Of a stretch of 15,135 nt of DNA, positions 13,293-15,135 are shown one piece after another (within the stretch, counting starts at the first letter, position 1; each line of letters starts with the position of its first letter). A program made the translations under genes and the position numbers. Source of the DNA: Phenylobacterium sp. (GTDB taxonomy: Bacteria; Pseudomonadota; Alphaproteobacteria; Caulobacterales; Caulobacteraceae); contig JAQGIJ010000440.1 in assembly GCA_028291285.1 (NCBI GenBank), forward strand, positions 1 through 15,135, read 5' to 3'. Under the pieces are notes generated by a model, which was not told the origin of the DNA, did no database searches, and worked only from the letters and a program-made list of their open reading frames with translations.

Positions 13293-14849
13293 ATGCACCC
13301 GCGTTTGGATAAGGACAGGCAGCGCGTCCGGCTCCTGGTGATGGCGTTCAGCGTCGTCGCCCTGGGCGCCAGCACGCCGGTCGACCGGCGGGCCTCCACC
13401 CGCCTCTCCCCGAAGGCTCTCCAAGAGATCGCACAGGTCGAGGCGGAGATCGACCGCGTCGAGGCGCAGGCCATCGCCCAATTGGCGACGGCCCCGGACA
13501 ACCAGCCGCAGCAGGTCGAAATGCTCGGCAAGGCGCTCATCTTCGACAAGCAGCTCTCGGTAAACCGAAACGAAGCCTGCGCCTTCTGCCACATGCCCGA
13601 GACGGGTTTCACCGGCCCGGTCGCCGAGCTCAATCGGACAACGGCTTCCTACCCCGGATCGGTGCGGACCCGGTTCAGCGACCGGAAACCTCAGAGCTAT
13701 TCCTATGCCGCGTTGGCGCCGCCTCTGACCTACAATCCCGGACCGGGCGACTTGGTGGGCGGCAATTTCTGGGACATGCGCGCGACGGGCCGGCGGCTCG
13801 GCAACCCGGCGGCCGAGCAGGCGCAGGGACCGCCGACCAACCCGGTTGAAATGGGCCTGTCGGATGTGGCCTGCTTCGTCTACCGCGCGTCGCAGCGCCC
13901 GTATCGGGCCCTGTTCGAACGGGTCTGGGGCGCCCAGGCGTTCGACGTTCGTTGGCCGGAGAACGTCGAGCAGGTCTGCAACAAGCCAGGCCCCGCGACC
14001 GCCCAGGACCCACTGCCGGTTCATCTCAGCCCGAGGGACCGGGGCGTGGTCGGCGCCACCTTCGATCAGATGGGCCAGGCGATCGCCAACTTCGAGGTTT
14101 CAGCTCACGTGACCCCCTTCACTTCGAAGTATGACGCGGTCCTGGCCGGGAAGGCTCAGTTCTCGCCCGCCGAGAAGACGGGCGACGACCTCTTCCGCGG
14201 CAAGGCGCAATGCAATTCATGTCATCGCGACGGCGGCCCGGGCGAGGATCCCCTGTTCACCGACTTCACCGCCAGCAATATCGGATCACCTGCCAACCCG
14301 GCTCTGGCCTACTATGCCGAGGACAAGCCCGACGCCTACGGCTATGTCGCCAATCCAAAGGGAACGGCGTACGTCGATTACGGTGTGGGAGCCTTTCTCA
14401 CGCAGCAGAATCTGCTCAGCCAGCCCTCACCGGTCGACGCTCAATGGGCCAAGCTGGCGCCGCAGAACCAGGCCAGAATTCAAGTGCCGACCCTGCGCAA
14501 TGTCGACAAGCGGCCCTATCCTGGCTTCGTGAAGGCCTACGGCCACAACGGATACTTCAAAAGCCTGAAGTCGATCGTCCATTTCTACAACACGCGCGAC
14601 ACCCTTGCGCGCTGCAAGCCGAACGACCCTGGCGAAGGCGTGACGTGTTGGCCGGCCCCGGAATCCACCCTGAACATGAACACCAGCCACACGGGTCACC
14701 TGGGCCTGACCGTCGCCGAGGAAGACGCGCTCGTCAGCTTCTTGCAGACGCTGACGGATGGCTACAACACCGCCGGCGTCACGAACGCGCCGCCGGCCGC
14801 GACGCAGACCTCGGCCAAGCCCGGCCCCGACCACTCACCTCGCCGGTGA
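13293..14849 (+). CDS. Exported di-haem cytochrome c peroxidase (BCCP/MauG superfamily)
   Basis: The 518-residue protein probably acts in the periplasm, reducing hydrogen peroxide or oxidising another partner with two c-type haems. A basic n-region and hydrophobic core (LLVMAFSVVALGAS, 14-27) form a signal peptide. A second ATG at residue 17 would cut into it, so 13293 is preferred. Haem sites are CAFCH (96-100) and CNSCH (307-311). FWDMRA (159-164), Gln176 (EQAQGP) and Glu186 (PVEMG) are the peroxidase-domain signature, with the Glu in the catalytic place. VPTLRNV, GHNGYFKSL and VHFYN are the C-terminal signature. It is longer than classical ~340-residue enzymes, with inserts between haems and two extra Cys pairs (194/229 and 441/452, the latter in TCWPAPE). 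It diverges from the dehydrogenase gene. Confidence 0.93.
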   Translation: MHPRLDKDRQRVRLLVMAFSVVALGASTPVDRRASTRLSPKALQEIAQVEAEIDRVEAQAIAQLATAPDNQPQQVEMLGKALIFDKQLSVNRNEACAFCHMPETGFTGPVAELNRTTASYPGSVRTRFSDRKPQSYSYAALAPPLTYNPGPGDLVGGNFWDMRATGRRLGNPAAEQAQGPPTNPVEMGLSDVACFVYRASQRPYRALFERVWGAQAFDVRWPENVEQVCNKPGPATAQDPLPVHLSPRDRGVVGATFDQMGQAIANFEVSAHVTPFTSKYDAVLAGKAQFSPAEKTGDDLFRGKAQCNSCHRDGGPGEDPLFTDFTASNIGSPANPALAYYAEDKPDAYGYVANPKGTAYVDYGVGAFLTQQNLLSQPSPVDAQWAKLAPQNQARIQVPTLRNVDKRPYPGFVKAYGHNGYFKSLKSIVHFYNTRDTLARCKPNDPGEGVTCWPAPESTLNMNTSHTGHLGLTVAEEDALVSFLQTLTDGYNTAGVTNAPPAATQTSAKPGPDHSPRR

Positions 14850-14858
14850 GGACGCCAC

Positions 14859-14874
14859 CGCGGCTTCAGCCGCG
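14859..14874. terminator. Hairpin between convergent peroxidase and regulator genes
   Basis: CGCGGC (14859-14864) and GCCGCG (14869-14874) form a perfect 6-bp stem with a TTCA loop, inside the 31-base gap between the two stop codons. Position and symmetry fit a bidirectional terminator, but there is no T-run on either side. Confidence 0.38.
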
Positions 14875-14880
14875 ACCCGT

Positions 14881-15135
14881 TCAGCTGTGGCCAACCGCCA
14901 AGGATTCGAACTCGCCGCTTTCCGCCAGCTTGTCCATGGCATAGGCGCGCATCGTCTCCAGGAGCCGGAAGCGGGGAGCCGGGCAGTCATCGTTGCGGAC
15001 CACGAGCGACTGCGTGACCAGGCTCGCCACGCTTGGCAGGACATCCGAGGCGGCGACGTCGCCCTTCGCCGCGACGGCGCCGGCCTCCTCCATCGTGAAG
15101 TCGCCGACAAACACGGCAAGGCGGCGCATGACCAC
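14881..15135 (-). CDS. C-terminal part of an ATPase-type transcriptional regulator, possibly truncated
   Basis: Only the last 84 codons are in the window; the gene begins beyond the right edge. RRLAVFVGDFTMEEAGAV (4-21) and RFRLLETMRAYAMDKLAESGE (55-75) are the typical winged-helix-like end of the STAND/NB-ARC ATPase module in regulators that carry an N-terminal OmpR- or LuxR-type DNA-binding domain. In most relatives the next residues (LARRHA-like; here SLAVGHS) lead into a long helical-repeat (TPR) sensor region. Here a TGA ends the protein at that junction. Neither other frame continues with recognisable homology before the convergent peroxidase gene. The gene may be a truncated or broken copy, or a natural short form. 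The ATPase and DNA-binding domains are inferred, not seen. Confidence 0.68.
   Translation of the reverse strand: MVMRRLAVFVGDFTMEEAGAVAAKGDVAASDVLPSVASLVTQSLVVRNDDCPAPRFRLLETMRAYAMDKLAESGEFESLAVGHS

Overview
The window is GC-rich DNA that reads as chromosomal sequence from an alphaproteobacterium, most likely a Caulobacter/Phenylobacterium-type member of the Caulobacterales. Reasons are the Caulobacter-style Flp (Tad) pilus genes, the CaiB/crotonase, DUF899, P450 and di-haem peroxidase content, and a near-consensus CtrA-type box. The assignment is from gene content, not from a marker gene. No rRNA, tRNA, CRISPR array, insertion sequence or phage gene was seen. No intergenic stretch exceeds 300 bases; the longest, 9153-9422 and 13031-13292, hold only small inverted repeats.

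Layout. 1-2738 (minus strand) is the start of a Flp/Tad pilus operon: cpaB, cpaC, then a cpaE/tadZ-like ATPase cut by the window edge, with no cpaD between cpaC and cpaE. 2922-4861 holds an aldo/keto reductase (plus), a small unknown gene and a DUF899 thioredoxin-like protein (both minus). 5015-7023 (plus) is a two-gene acyl-CoA operon, a family III CoA-transferase (GTG start) and an enoyl-CoA hydratase with both catalytic glutamates. It is followed by a small secreted glycine-zipper protein (7083-7319). 7350-7724 holds a small unknown gene on the minus strand and an AT-rich island with the CtrA-like box, upstream of a DHA2-type MFS exporter (7725-9152).

9423-9911 is a stand-alone CheY-like receiver with an arginine-rich tail. 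It meets, tail to tail, a multispanning membrane protein that lies downstream of a cytochrome P450 in a probable two-gene operon (minus, 11906 to 9908). 12083-13030 (minus) is an unusual lactate/malate dehydrogenase homologue. Divergent from it is a large exported di-haem cytochrome c peroxidase (13293-14849). The right edge carries the 3' end of an ATPase-type transcriptional regulator that stops where its relatives usually continue into helical repeats.

No clearly new multi-gene system stands out. The points most worth a second look are the dehydrogenase with an enlarged specificity loop and an Asn-to-Asp change, the cpaD-less pilus locus, the receiver with a duplicated GPDRR tail, the CtrA-like box, and the abruptly ending regulator beside the peroxidase.
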